This document shows, one piece after another, positions 10,610 to 21,162 of a DNA stretch of 64,000 bases. The DNA comes from Isoetes taiwanensis (lineage: Eukaryota; Streptophyta; Lycopodiopsida; Isoetales; Isoetaceae). Each line of letters starts with the position of its first letter. Within the stretch, counting starts at the first letter, position 1. The translations under genes were made by a program, and so were the position numbers. The notes below the pieces were generated by a model. The model did not search any database. It saw only the letters and a list, made by a program, of their open reading frames with translations, and was not told the DNA's origin. The stretch covers positions 147,096-211,095 of the forward strand of contig JAJEKV010000422.1 of assembly GCA_021234155.1 (NCBI GenBank), given 5' to 3'.

Positions 10610-11105
10610 AACATGTGATAAACTCTGGAGATGGTGGTAGAATCTGGTAATGGTCGTGCCCCTTAAGAGAAGTGAAGTGTAGATAATGGAGGCTTTTCAT
10701 GGAAGTGTAGATGCATAAGCCAATAGTTATTCAAATAATGTACATGGATCGACAAAATGTCACGGAGATTCGTATGTTGACTAATATAAATTGTAGCTGA
10801 CTTAACGATTTCCATAGAAATAATTCACAGCTTTTGCAATCAAGTGGAAAATGGTCTATGTCTACTATATATTTGTCATGTCACCTTTTAAATCTTTTAT
10901 GAGATCAAGAAGAGGGAGCGTAATGGTTGGAGAACTTTACGTAATGGAGTTGGGATGCAAGTGTAGGTCAGGCCAAGAAGCATAATTGTGGAACTTGAAC
11001 AACATTTGTAAGCTTATTTATCTAGATTATTGTTTACAAGAAACTTATCGCGGCAGCCAAGGCCGCCGCGAACGTTTCTCTTCCCCAACTCGTCTATACA
11101 TGCTA

Positions 11106-11190
11106 GAACATGCAGGATTTGAACCTGCATTTTTTTTTGCCGTGTGTTTAGTGCCCGCACGATAGAAGGATGCTGACCATTAACGACTAT
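11106..11190 (-). repeat. tRNA-like repeat
   Basis: On the minus strand the stem-loop GCAGGTTCAAATCCTGC is a perfect tRNA T-arm (B box GGTTCAAATCC). An A-box-like TTAATGGTCAGCATC lies upstream. The acceptor stem does not close, and an A-rich run breaks the body. It is therefore a tRNA-derived short repeat, not a functional tRNA. Confidence 0.5.
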
Positions 11191-11225
11191 AGGATTCTTT
11201 TTTTTTTTTTTTTTGTCAATCATGT

Positions 11226-11310
11226 CATGCAATGATAGCCAGTGGGTTTTGAACCTGGGCAGGGGAACTCCCGTATCCAATGGTCTGACCACCAGGCCAT
11301 AATCACCATG
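11226..11310 (-). repeat. tRNA-derived SINE-like unit 1
   Basis: Read on the minus strand it carries an A-box-like TGGCCTGGTGGTCAG and a B-box-like GGTTCAAAACCC about 40 nt apart, ending in CCCACTGGCTATCATT. The same arrangement is repeated at 11,341, 11,448 and 13,606, which defines a family. Confidence 0.6.
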
Positions 11311-11340
11311 AACATAGATCATTCATGCCACCCAATATAT

Positions 11341-11430
11341 GCCACCCAATAATAGCCAGTGGGATTTGAGCTTGGACGGGGGGCACCCATATCCAATAGC
11401 CTAACCACTAGACTGATATTGCGATAAGCC
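11341..11430 (-). repeat. tRNA-derived SINE-like unit 2
   Basis: Same family as unit 1: on the minus strand CAGTCTAGTGGTTAGGC, then CCAAGCTCAAATCCCACTGG, followed by CTATTATTGGGTGGC. Confidence 0.6.
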
Positions 11431-11447
11431 TTTTATAGTTCAATCAT

Positions 11448-11540
11448 GCCACCCAATGATAGCCAGTGGGGTTTGAGCCTGGGCGGGGAACACCCGTAAC
11501 CAGTAGCCTAACCACTAGACTGTCAGTGCGATAAGCATTT
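11448..11540 (-). repeat. tRNA-derived SINE-like unit 3
   Basis: Same family: on the minus strand CAGTCTAGTGGTTAGGC, then CAGGCTCAAACCCCACTGG and the tail CTATCATTGGGTGGC. Units 1-3 form a head-to-tail cluster with a spacing of about 107-115 bp. Confidence 0.6.
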
Positions 11541-11631
11541 CTTTTATATATGTAAGCAAAGGGAATCCCATAGTAGCTATGTAGCACGACGTCTATTGAA
11601 CGGGCAGATATGTATATATGTATGTACATGT

Positions 11632-13483
11632 CATAGTTACCAAAAACGAAAACGGAATGAAAACGGCAGGTTGGGATTGAAAACGAAAACGAAAACGAAT
11701 ACGAAAACGGCCCAAAAAACGGCAAGTTCTTGAAAAAATCCCCCAAAAAAAAGCGTACATGTATAAATGCACTCATAATGTAAATTTATCATACTTATAA
11801 CAGTAGAATCTAAATATGCTTATACAATGTAACTAAATAACATTTCATAAATAAGTGATTTCAAGAAAGAAGGTTGCGATCTATATAAGTCATTAAGGCC
11901 CCAAGCCTTCCTTGCAAATGACTTATAAATTCATCCAGAGGCCAATCTAAGTAGAAATATAATGCCCCTTATGTCTTACCCGATTCATTCAAAGAATTCC
12001 TAGGTTTTTTTTATCTTTCAAAGCTATTGCCCTAAGGTCGGCCATAAATCATAGCAGAGAGAGTACTAGGATTTATGTACAGACCATATTCCTATAGATC
12101 ATATGAAAACCAGATAAAACAAATTTTCCAGATTAGATTCACTTAAAAAACATTTTGCCAGTCTGAATATTATTTTTTTGAAGAAAAACAGATACAAACC
12201 ATTTTTATGGCTAAGCCAAATGGTGTTTTAACTTCAGAACAAAGTACATAAATATCCTGCTAGAGTGAACTCAAATAGATGAAGTGAAGTAGATTTGCAT
12301 AGCATATTGCTAAGTCTTTCTTTCCAAATACTTGAGTTTGCATTTTCTGCAGTCGAAATTTAGGGAAGAAGAAGTATGACTAAAGCTTTAGGAAAGAAGA
12401 AGATGACTGAAGCACTTAACAATATGTCTTTGATCATGAAAAGTCACATCTGTTTTGATGAACTAGAACCTCTTGAACCATTTTTTGTTGCAGAAATAGA
12501 CGAGGTCTCAGTTGCCTGCAATCCAACCATTAGATATTTGCCATAACTGCGTAACAAAAAAAAGGAATTAACAGGTTAGCTAAAGAATCTCGTGGCCTAT
12601 AGACCCTTCAAACTTAGACAAAAATAATAAAAGCAAACTATTGTATCATCAGTCCTAAATAATTCTGTAAAACATAAGCTGCTACAGACATGAATTTGAT
12701 GGTTAGGTTTCTAAAATATGAATTTGATGCTGCTATAGAACCGTAATGCTATTTAAATCTTATTTCTTCATGTCTGTTTGCAAAATCGAAATGCTCTTCA
12801 TTGTATGTCTATGCTGTTTTCAATATCACTATACAAAATGCATAAAATCGAAATGCTCTTCATTGTATATGATGTTTCAATCAAAATGTTCTTCATTGTA
12901 TATGCTACTACAAAACTAAAAGTCTTCAGACTGATAGATCTAACTCAATACAAAATGGAAATCGAAATACTCTTCTGAAAATTGAAATATTCTAGAAATC
13001 GAAAAGCTCTTGCTTGTATATGTTGTTTTTTCAACGAAATGATCTTTATTGTGCATATTGCTACAAAACCTAAATGCTTCAGACTGAAAGAATAGAAAAA
13101 TCTTAACTGGAAATGCTGGAATGGATGAAAACCATGATCTTCTTAACTAACAACAGCCTCTTACGCCTTCAAACTGAGATTGAATCAGTTGCTCCAAGAC
13201 TCGGCCGCGCATACAGAGCCGGTTGTAGGCTCTCAAAAATAGGGGGCCCGTTTTTCCCTCAAAATTTGCCTAAACGTCGTCCAACAAATTCGTGGACGGC
13301 CTGAAAAAAAAAATATTACCAAAAACGGACGTTTTTTACACAAAAACGGCAAAAAAAAACGCCACCTCACCGTTTTTTTGCATCACGTTTTTTAGAGGGC
13401 CGTTTTAGCATTTGAATACGGCTCGGGGAAAAAAGTCAAAAACGGCAAAAAAACGGCGAAAACGGCCGTTTTCGGTAACTATG
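11632..13483. mobile_element. 1,852-bp hAT-type non-autonomous element
   Basis: The left end CATAGTTACC is the exact inverse of the right end GGTAACTATG, and both ends continue into AAAACG-rich sequence. GTACATGT is duplicated exactly outside both ends (11,624-11,631 and 13,484-13,491). An 8-bp duplication with short termini fits the hAT superfamily. No transposase is visible. The interior contains AT-rich sequence with repeated GAAATGCTCTTCATTGTAT blocks (12,780-12,960). It sits within the Helitron, downstream of its genes, and so inserted later. Confidence 0.85.
12770..13060. repeat. degenerate direct repeats inside the hAT element
   Basis: The words ATCGAAATGCTCTTCATTGT, AAAATGTTCTTCATTGTAT and AATGATCTTTATTGTGCAT recur four to five times with 50-70 bp spacing, each followed by a (TA)TGCTACAAAA or TGTTTCAA segment. 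Confidence 0.55.
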
Positions 13484-13605
13484 GTACATGTACTTGTTGG
13501 TTTTATAGGAACATATATTAGAAGGAAGGAAAGAAGGAAGTATGTCAAGAAAAGATAACAATCGTGATTGTATACTATTTCAAATTTGAAGATTCATATG
13601 CTCTG

Positions 13606-13690
13606 CCCACCATATAGTCAGTGGGGTTTGAGTATGGGAGGGCACACCTGCAACCATTAGCCTAACCACCAGACTATTACTGCGATAAAC
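13606..13690 (-). repeat. tRNA-derived SINE-like unit 4
   Basis: Same family as the 11.2-11.5 kb cluster. On the minus strand GTCTGGTGGTTAGGC (A-box-like) and ACTCAAACCCCACTG (B-box-like) are followed by CTATATGGTGGGC. Confidence 0.6.
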
Positions 13691-14005
13691 ATCTTATTTA
13701 AACTTGCAAGCAAGACAACTCCATTAATTATATATGTGACTATTTCCCTTTTTTTTTAATTTCAAAGACAATATACCTTCATGCATTGCATGCAAGCTAG
13801 ATGTACTGGTGCTGGTGTTCATTTGATATATCTAAAAACACGTTGGTCTCCTTCGATGGATAAAGGCATGCCTGCATGAATGATAGATGGATTTGAGTTT
13901 GGACAAATTGCGTACTGAAAGCAAGAACCACGTACCGTTTGGACAAATTGCCTTCCCTCGTGAAGTTTTATTTGATGAATAAACTGGGGAATACGTACCT
14001 TAATG

Positions 14006-14824
14006 TCAAAGTAGTTCCTTATAGACAACGTTCACCGTACTTTTTGTTGTGTTTTCGGGGGAGAGGAGTATCAATACATCTTGCCTGTTCCGCACACGAG
14101 TAAAGGCCATATACAATTGCCCATGTGCAAAGACGTTTGTGCGTAAATCAATGACAACCCGGTCTAACGTTAAACCCTGACAACTATTAAAAGTGGTCGA
14201 GTACGATAGACGCAATGGTAATTGCCATCTATGGATAGTCCACGGACGATTTTCTGGTTGATAGAAGAAATCTGCCCTAGAGATTGGATATGTGTTTCCT
14301 TCTGGATCACCAAGGAGTCTCACCATTACAAACTTTGCATGCATCGATTCAATCACGACCCTAGCATTCTTCACAAGGCCCTTCTCCATGTCTAATCGTT
14401 TCATCACGTGGCATGTTGCCCCCACTTTAAGCCTAAGCTCATGGTTAGGAATCCCGGAATGCGTGAAATTGTTCAAGAAATCCGAAGTTGCATACGGATG
14501 CTCGTGGATAAGTTCGTCCTGCTCGGTTATATGATCGTGGCTGTAATAAGATTTATCCTGGCTGGGAACATCATCTAATATACGACCATTGAACTCGTCA
14601 ACGTGTTTGTTGATCGGAGCAAGGGATATCTGCTTGTCACATTCCACTGGGTTGCGAAGGATATCCGGGGGATAAAGGAATTCTGCTGTATCTAAGATGT
14701 TTGTAGTTGTATTGAATAAATCCAACGACACCGTGGTTTCTTCCCAATTCTCCCCAAGGTTGTCAACAAACATCATTAGCTCAGGATCTCCTGCGTTTCG
14801 TATAGGCTGATGCAACCTCAACAC
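14006..14824 (-). pseudogene. Helitron A: C-terminal half of the Pif1-like helicase
   Basis: This 272-codon frame is the C-terminal part of a Helitron helicase (Pif1/RecD-like SF1B). Visible are VECDKQISLAPINKHVDEFN, LKVGATCHVMKRLDMEKGLV (the family form is G-x-P-V-x-L-x-R-N-x-x-x-x-x-G-L-x-N-G-T-R), the motif V-like FNSCQGLTLDRVVIDL and the motif VI-like HGQLYMAFTRVRNR. The stop at 14,006 falls where such proteins normally end. It continues the 14,854-15,747 frame after a break at about 14,830-14,860. Its strand agrees with the Helitron 3' end at 10,573. Confidence 0.9.
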
Positions 14825-14853
14825 ACGGAATATTCTCCATAATGACGAGGATT

Positions 14854-15747
14854 TTATAGACGCACTGAATGTCGCAATCCTCCCCTCCTCCTGTCACAAA
14901 TCGTCACACCTCCCTTCACGACAGGGGCGACTTGCCTGAAATCACCAGCAGCTATGAAATGTTTTCCACCAAATGGAAGATCGTTTCTACACAACCGCTG
15001 AAGAACATGATTCACGCTTTCTATAACGGCCTTATTGGCCATTGGGAACTCATCCCAAATAATGACTTTGGCCTCAACGATGAGTTGTGATACTCCTGAA
15101 TCACATTCTAGCATCGAGTGAAGTCTCACATTGTTTTCAACCACAGGGATTTGGAATAGGGAATGTGTTGTTCGTCCGCCTGCATACAATCGAGCTGCCA
15201 GAGCCGTTGTACCACATGGAAGGACTATGCCTCCATTGCTGTGTATGAGAAAGCATATGCAATTCAACAAAAATGTTTTTCCTGTACCTGCTTTTCCATC
15301 TACAAAGATAGGTTCGTTCGCTCGGGGAGATTCTAGCCATTGTCTTATGAAAGTGTATAATTCCAATTGGTTGTCATTCATCATACTTGACATTTGCAAT
15401 GCAGAGTTCAGATATGATGCATGGTCAGAAAATTTCTCTAGCTCGTGCATCACATCCCTTCCGACACGGTGCTGCAGTTGGAGGCCAAATGCCACGATGT
15501 TAGTGCCATGCTGGACTAATATATTATTGACTAGATGAAGAGCTTCATTGAAGGCAATTACATCGTTGTTTGGATACTCGTCTAATAGATCAAGGCTCAT
15601 AGGCACTTGAAACTTAGTCCATAATTCAGCTGCTGGTCCTTGGTCGAGTAACAACATGGCAAACAGGAAACGCAATTGTGTAGGGCTCAACGATAAGGAA
15701 ACTGCCTCCTCCATAACTAATGTTGCCTCATTGTGTGCTGCGAGCAA
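14854..15747 (-). pseudogene. Helitron A: N-terminal half of the Pif1-like helicase
   Basis: The 297-codon frame contains the linker and ATPase core of the Helitron helicase: LYTFIRQWLE, Walker A in FVDGKAGTGKTFLLNCICF (~15,275-15,300), GGRTTHSLFQIP, and Walker B in VIIWDEFPM (~15,060). KHFIAAGDFRQVAPVV, the Q-x-x-P-V motif III region, follows. All key motifs are preserved. The end, GVTICDRRRGGLRHSVRL, is already out of phase, so a frameshift lies near 14,890-14,910. Upstream it joins the Rep part through KVGEAFYLRQILLH at 15,800-15,870, in another phase. Confidence 0.9.
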
Positions 15748-15879
15748 ACCCGCTGCTTCTGCAGCCTGTTGATATGTCTCATATAGGTGATCATCAACGA
15801 TCTTTAATTCATCCCATGATCTTGCAGGACGATGCAGCAGAATCTGTCTTAAATAAAATGCCTCGCCAACCTTAGGTAA

Positions 15880-17074
15880 TTATAATAGACGGATTCTACA
15901 TACTGATTGCCTTGTCTTCTTTCTCACGATGTTGCGTGCAAATCCTGATCGCTCCTGTTCCATGTAATATCCAGGTTTAAATGAGGATGATGGATTATAT
16001 GCCAACAAATTGTATTGCTCATAGTATTGGATATATGTAAGCGTATCGAACACATGGTCAAGTGGCCGCAGGAAGTATCGGTCCAACAACGACCTCGTAT
16101 TTGACCGCAATAGATGCAAAGGTAGACATTTAACAGCAGGGGTTTTATTTGTTATGTCGTATGACATTATTCTCCAAGATGCCTCCATGGCTGATAGATA
16201 GCATGCCTTTACATATTCTTGTATCTCATTCCTATGGCCTGCTCCAGTAGTATGCCCTTGTGAGGTGCGTTCAGGAGCTTGCCCTGTGTCATGGGTTGCA
16301 TGCTCACCACTAACATGTGCATCTCTCCCATGCTGAACTCCTTGTTGGCCAGGAACTGACGACAATTCCACGCGTGTTTGCCTCTCTTGGGTTATTGAGA
16401 ACCTTGCTGTATCAAATCCCTTATATATATAACCGTAAAGGTAAGAGAAGACATGCACGGTGGATGCGATATCAACCGTAATATGACAGTCGAGTTCATG
16501 GAGCAGGAAAGCATTGTATGGAACTATCCACGCATCGTCCACTCTTTCTTCTATATTGCACATAGCCCTTTGAGTCAAGGTGCGTCGTTGGATTGACTAG
16601 TTTTGGATACTTGTAGCAGCATGGAGAACTACATGGGGAGCACCTGGTAGAATGTCTATGGACCATAAATTTTTGGACCTGTCCCCGAAGAATTGGATCA
16701 CTTGGTAGCTCCGCAGATATAATATCATCAACACATTCTATTGGTATATCTGGTTCTGTACGTAACACAAGATGCGCGTGAGGAAGTCCTCGCTTTTGAA
16801 ACTCTACTACCGTGATTATATATGACACCCGTTGAAAAAATTTATGTAAGAGTTCTTTTAGCCGTTGTAACCTTCCATGAAAATATCGTACAATGATCGT
16901 AGGACTATCAGATGCATTTTGGTCAGGTCTAAGGACAGCCCTTATTTCTGGCCAATCCGTATTCGTCGTCATCGTAATGAATAAAGTTGGACGACCCTTT
17001 GCCCTAGAGAGTGCTAACGCATCAGCAACCTGTACAGAACACCATCTCTGGCAACCCAGGAACGATGAAGGCAA
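15880..17074 (-). pseudogene. Helitron A: Rep (HUH endonuclease) domain, frameshifted
   Basis: Two overlapping frames (17,074-16,496 and 16,578-15,880) together read as the RepHel initiator. GRPTLFITMTTNTDWPEI leads to the HUH-type metal motif KRGLPHAHLV (~16,780). VDDAWIVPYNAFLLHELDCH and FSYLYGYIYKGFD follow, then EYVKACYLSAMEASWRI, the region that holds the nicking tyrosine. The phase changes at about 16,560. A ~60-residue insert rich in Gly/His/Thr (RTSQGHTTGAGHRNE) precedes the tyrosine region. The enzyme nicks and rejoins ssDNA in rolling-circle transposition. With several frameshifts this copy is dead. Confidence 0.85.
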
Positions 17075-17161
17075 TATAATATCACTCTGGTTGTCATTTT
17101 CTTGCTCGGAATAATCTTCGTCAGATTGAGCCCTCCTATTTCGGAAGGCAGGTGTCCTAAA

Positions 17162-17773
17162 TTAATTCAGGCGTGCATCCTCAACCCTTGAATACATGTC
17201 ACCTAGGTACTCCCCACACAGACGTCCTAGTCGAAGGAACCTATCCTCATGCAATAACCTTGCCCTATACCATTGGAGTTGCATGAGACCATGATCATTC
17301 ATGGGCCCCCATCCCAGTGTACCATGTGGAAAAAGCAGTGGATACTGCAGAGGTTCATACATGGGATCGAGGATGTTTACGAAGGTCGGCTCTCCCTCAC
17401 TTCGAGCCCAAAATTGTGCAACCCGGGATGCAATATCAGCCGTGTTACTAACCTCTGCAATCGTTGCCATTTCATCACTTCCAACTACACCTTCAATTGT
17501 GATGTATGCTGAAGGCATACGCATACTCCCATTGTCCGAAGAGCTCTCCCTATCATCTACCACTGGTACAACACGTTGTGTATCTCCTATCGATTGAAAC
17601 AGGCGCTGTCTAGCACACTCTCTTGCCAATGCTCGCAAATGTACATAACGCCCCGACCCTCTCACGCCTATCTGACTTTCGGCTGGATTCAGTGCGTTAC
17701 CATCCATACTCCTTGATCCACTAAATTTAACACACAAACTCAGTGCATAAGTCACGGTAGAAGAATAACTCAC
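17162..17773 (-). pseudogene. Helitron A: N-terminal region of RepHel
   Basis: This 203-codon frame ends with EPLQYPLLFPHGTLGWGPMN, LQWYRARLLHEDRFLRLGRL and YLGDMYSRVEDARL. These are the conserved steps before the Rep catalytic domain in plant Helitrons (YPLLFP, Y-x-x-R-x, EYxVDxxxxxExxRL). The following stop (17,162) separates it from the Rep frame by roughly 90 bp of coding-like sequence (RAQSDEDYSEQENDNQSDII). The N-terminal zinc-finger-like part of the family is not seen. Confidence 0.8.
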
Positions 17774-17879
17774 ATGTTATATGTTTTTCCAAAGGGCGAT
17801 CCACCACACAATTTGAAGAAGCATTGGGATTAATTATCTGTGTTTGTAATCGAAGGAAGGACAACATTAGCACCAACTA

Positions 17880-18359
17880 TCATATATCCACATCAATGGC
17901 ATGACTTTTTTAATGTCACCATAACTCATCCCACACATATAGTTTATGACAAATTTAGTGTAAGGAGGTTATATAGGTGATATCTATTCCAAACAACTAT
18001 AAATACGTAAGGAGACATATGCATGTAGACGTGAAAACATCTACAAGTTTCCTGTCATCATCAGCATAGTTCATTATGCACTCACATTTCCACATCAATG
18101 GCATGTTTTCTTTCTTAACACAAATCATAACCCATCCCACACATACATTTTACGATAAATTTAATGTAATGAGACTATGTAGATAGTATGTCTCCCAAAA
18201 AAATATAAGCATCTTATAATGTGTCCAAAGCGATAGCATAATCATCATCCCACACATACATTTTACGATAAATTTAATGTAATGAGACTATGTAGATAGT
18301 ATGTCTCCCAAAAAAATATAAGCATCTTATAACGTGTCCAAAGCGATAGCATAATTATC
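17880..18359. repeat. 113-bp tandem duplication plus a diverged third copy
   Basis: Positions 18,134-18,246 and 18,247-18,359 are almost identical units (ATCCCACACATACATTTTAC ... GATAGCATAAT). A more diverged related copy, with CATCCCACACATATAGTTTA, lies at about 17,925-18,010. No coding frame. Confidence 0.8.
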
Positions 18360-18540
18360 TAACTACGGAAGGAGACATATGTATACGACGTTCATAGCGC
18401 TAGGACATCCACAACTTTCCTCCCATCTCAGAAGCTTATGTACCTTATAGCCTGTCCATAGCGGGAGCATAATTATCTATACATAAATACAAAAAGCAGA
18501 CGTCACTATATAGTCGTTCAGAGTGATAGGCCATCTATAG

Positions 18541-18945
18541 CTATCCTCCCAGTATTGCATCCATGATAGCATCTTTAGCCTCGATAACTTGTAATAGCCG
18601 ATGAAGACGGGTTAACTGAGCGACGAGCCTCTTAATACTAATTGAGAGTGTTGTATGATCCTTAGACAATTTATCCAACTCATCAGAGAGCCTATCCAAT
18701 TGCAATTGCATCTTCCTTGTCATTGTAACAGGAGCGCATCTTCTGTAGGATGCTATATGTAAGGCAATCTGGTTTCGCCTGTACTTCCGAATGTTACCCT
18801 TTTTGGCAACAATCAACCCAGAGCCCTTACGACATTTTTGCTCGTTGTTCAAATGCACACCCGTACCATGAATGACTGAGGATTCACCGACAACGTTGTC
18901 TACTTTGGCAATGGCCTTACTTGTCTCCTCACCCAATTTCGCCAT
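18541..18945 (-). CDS. unrecognised small coiled-coil ORF
   Basis: This frame starts with MAKLGEETSKAIAKVDNV and has 134 codons. The middle is basic (KCRKGSGLIVAKKGNIRKYR). The second half is a heptad-type helix (QLQLDRLSDELDKLSKDHT ... VAQLTRLHRLLQVIEAKDAI) and probably forms a coiled coil. It lies between two Helitron gene sets on the same strand and may be an accessory Helitron ORF or a captured gene. I recognise no domain. The complete start-to-stop frame and even composition make it more than chance. Confidence 0.4.
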   Translation of the reverse strand: MAKLGEETSKAIAKVDNVVGESSVIHGTGVHLNNEQKCRKGSGLIVAKKGNIRKYRRNQIALHIASYRRCAPVTMTRKMQLQLDRLSDELDKLSKDHTTLSISIKRLVAQLTRLHRLLQVIEAKDAIMDAILGG

Positions 18946-19192
18946 ATACTACAATGCAAGTGACAAACACCAGATTAAATAGTATCAAACACATCGTATA
19001 CTCTGGCAATATCCCCACTCCTCTTCCAACCAATTTCAATATTTAATACAATGCAAAATACAAACACCAGCTTGAATAGTTTAAAAAACATATATAGCGA
19101 GCTCCATTGACATCCCAGCAGTATTTATATGGTAATCTTATAATATGATAGTATTAAAGCAAACAAAGGTACAATCGGTTATTTAAACTCGA

Positions 19193-19657
19193 TCAATGAC
19201 TAAATAGAGTTTCAGGTGTCACTAAATATCCCCACTTCATTCTACCATCCACCATTTCAGTCTCCACCTTGAAAATTCCTGCAGGACCAAGAGAGCCACA
19301 ACCCATATACTTATCAAGGTAGTAGAATATCACGCTTGATGGGTAGTTTGTCTCCATTATTTCTAGTTTATTGAGAAGAGACTTAGGGGGAAAACGCTCG
19401 ACAGCTAAGGTGTCAAAAAGAACCTCCGAGGATCCTTGGATCCAACCACATTTAACGTGGTATAATTCATCCCCATGCCCTTTAATTGCTATATATAAGA
19501 ATCGTTTTATATTAGATGTCCCCATGACAATGGACTCCGGCAATGGGATGCCCATCTGAAATGAGGGGACGTCGTCAATCCAAAAAGTATCGTCTATAGA
19601 ATAAATGGAGAGAATAAAGAACACCATAGACCAACAGTTGGCATAACAAAAGTCCAC
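19193..19657 (-). CDS. unrecognised ORF, 154 codons
   Basis: The translation includes VMGTSNIKRFLYIAIKGHGD, CGWIQGSSEVLFDTLAVERF and YPSSVIFYYLDKYMGCGSLG. It has a hydrophobic start and a mixed alpha/beta look. I cannot assign a family. A frame at 19,575-19,823 on the same strand overlaps its 5' end (Leu/Ser/Tyr-rich) and is less convincing. Position and strand suggest a passenger of the Helitron-rich block or a Helitron accessory protein. Confidence 0.4.
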   Translation of the reverse strand: MDFCYANCWSMVFFILSIYSIDDTFWIDDVPSFQMGIPLPESIVMGTSNIKRFLYIAIKGHGDELYHVKCGWIQGSSEVLFDTLAVERFPPKSLLNKLEIMETNYPSSVIFYYLDKYMGCGSLGPAGIFKVETEMVDGRMKWGYLVTPETLFSH

Positions 19658-19999
19658 TCAATAAAACATATGGCGGTGAAACAAAAACATAGAGTGCATT
19701 GCATGACTTATATAAAAAATAAAAAGAGCAAGGATAATGCTGGGATGGATACCTTAGGAATGGAAGGGCTGCGGAAGAGCTGAGCGCCAGAAGAGTTGCT
19801 CGAATGAGTTGCTCGAAGCACAAAAGGCCTCCTATTTATACGTGCATGGGGTGGGCACGTTTTCAAATTAACCATGCACGTGTGATATACACTTGGATTC
19901 TAAATCTTAAGAAATATTTGGAATCTAAATCTTGGATACGATATGGGGCAATATAGAAGGATCGAGGTTTAATAAAAAAGGCATCATATATTATATTTA

Positions 20000-20400
20000 C
20001 ATTAATGCTCCAGCGGACTACAGTTCAGCGGACTACAATTCCTCTGTGTTTGACGGGCAAGGGGCCGTGATGGCATAGCCACGACCATTCCTTGGAATCA
20101 GACTTAGAATAAGAAATCCCAGGAGGAGCAGGATGAATGTCTTTCCTGCTACCCTGCTAGATGAAGATTGAAGGCCATAGCTGCTTTCAAACAATTGGCC
20201 GGGCTGATGAATTGGGTGCCCTTGTTAGCCATCATAAGGTAATAATCGTTCCAATTGAAGCTGGAATCCCTGGGGTCATATTTTGGGAAGATTGCAGGGA
20301 ATAAATATCCGCATTGCTCAGATTTGAAGGTCCGGCATGCATTATAATAACAGATATGGTAGTTTCCTATTCGCATGAGGATCAGCTAACTTGTTCAGAA
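20000..20400 (-). pseudogene. unrecognised coding-like fragment with a hydrophobic segment
   Basis: The minus strand at 20,149-20,376 reads FKSEQCGYLFPAIFPKYDP then SFNWNDYYLMMANKGTQFIS. In a neighbouring phase just downstream (about 20,140-20,040) it reads GKTFILLLLGFLILSLIPRN, a plausible transmembrane helix. The two parts look like one small membrane-protein fragment broken by a frameshift. It follows directly after the truncated helicase of Helitron B, so it could be a captured fragment. Confidence 0.35.
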
Positions 20401-20451
20401 CTTTCATTTTTTTCTGAACTGTGGCTTGGCAGTTCCAATGAGCTGGGTCTT

Positions 20452-21114
20452 TTAATGAGCGTGCAGTCTCATAGGACTCAGGTAGTGCATCTCCACATGA
20501 ACGAAAAACACCCGTCCTTTTTCTAACATCACGTGCTCATCGATCACACGGTCGAAGATAACACGTTGGTCGTGATATAAGCGGTCCACAGCTTCTTGCA
20601 CCTCTACCATGTCTTCTTGAAACACCTCATCCGGAAATATCATATATGGATCTATTGCACGCTCAGGAAGAATGAAATCAAACTTCCTTAAGGATCGCCC
20701 GACAGAGTTCATATGATCTTCAATGTCTAGAAGTGCCATGTCAAATAATTGATCACACATATTTACACTTTGATCTTCTGCAACCCTTCGTGCCTCATGC
20801 AAGAAGTCATCGATCATAGAAAGCTTGACTTCTTCCCACAGTTGTAGTGGATTCGATGGTTCACAATTTGAAAGGATCATGGCGAACATGTGCCGCAATT
20901 GTGGTGGCATGCCCCATGCTGCTGCTGCTTGAAGAGACTCAAGCCATTCTGTGTCATCGCGAAGCAACCCACGACGAATGCAAGCTTCTTTATATGTTGC
21001 ACACAACTCCCCGTCAAAAGAGCGTAAATCTTCAAAACTAATTGCATCTGTCACGCGGGTCAACAGGAGTCGTAAATAGTATCGCTCTCCTTTTGAAGGA
21101 TTAACAAAGTACAT
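20452..21114 (-). pseudogene. Helitron B: Rep-helicase linker, helicase truncated
   Basis: The frame starts FVNPSKGERYYLRLLLTRV (family: NPxxGERYYLRxLL) and continues through the linker (AAAAWGMPPQLRHMFAMILS, ELWEEVKLSMIDDFL-type). It ends in DQRVIFDRVIDEHVMLEKGR and VFFVH. In intact Helitrons this is followed at once by the Walker A P-loop, but here the reading turns into unrelated sequence (~20,510). The whole ATPase domain is missing. It is in the same phase as the 21,163-23,178 frame, separated only by a TGA and 16 codons. Confidence 0.85.
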
Positions 21115-21162
21115 GCGTCCAATAGTGGGAAACTTCTGGGTATTCTCTCTGACCTTCCATTT

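Noticed and set aside
11226-11540. Functional tRNA genes
   Set aside because: B-box-like words are present, but acceptor stems do not pair and the units repeat as a family; they are tRNA-derived repeats.
17880-20000. Helitron 5' terminus (TC end) for either Helitron
   Set aside because: I looked for an A/T-flanked TC start with AT-rich sequence on the minus strand but found no convincing candidate.
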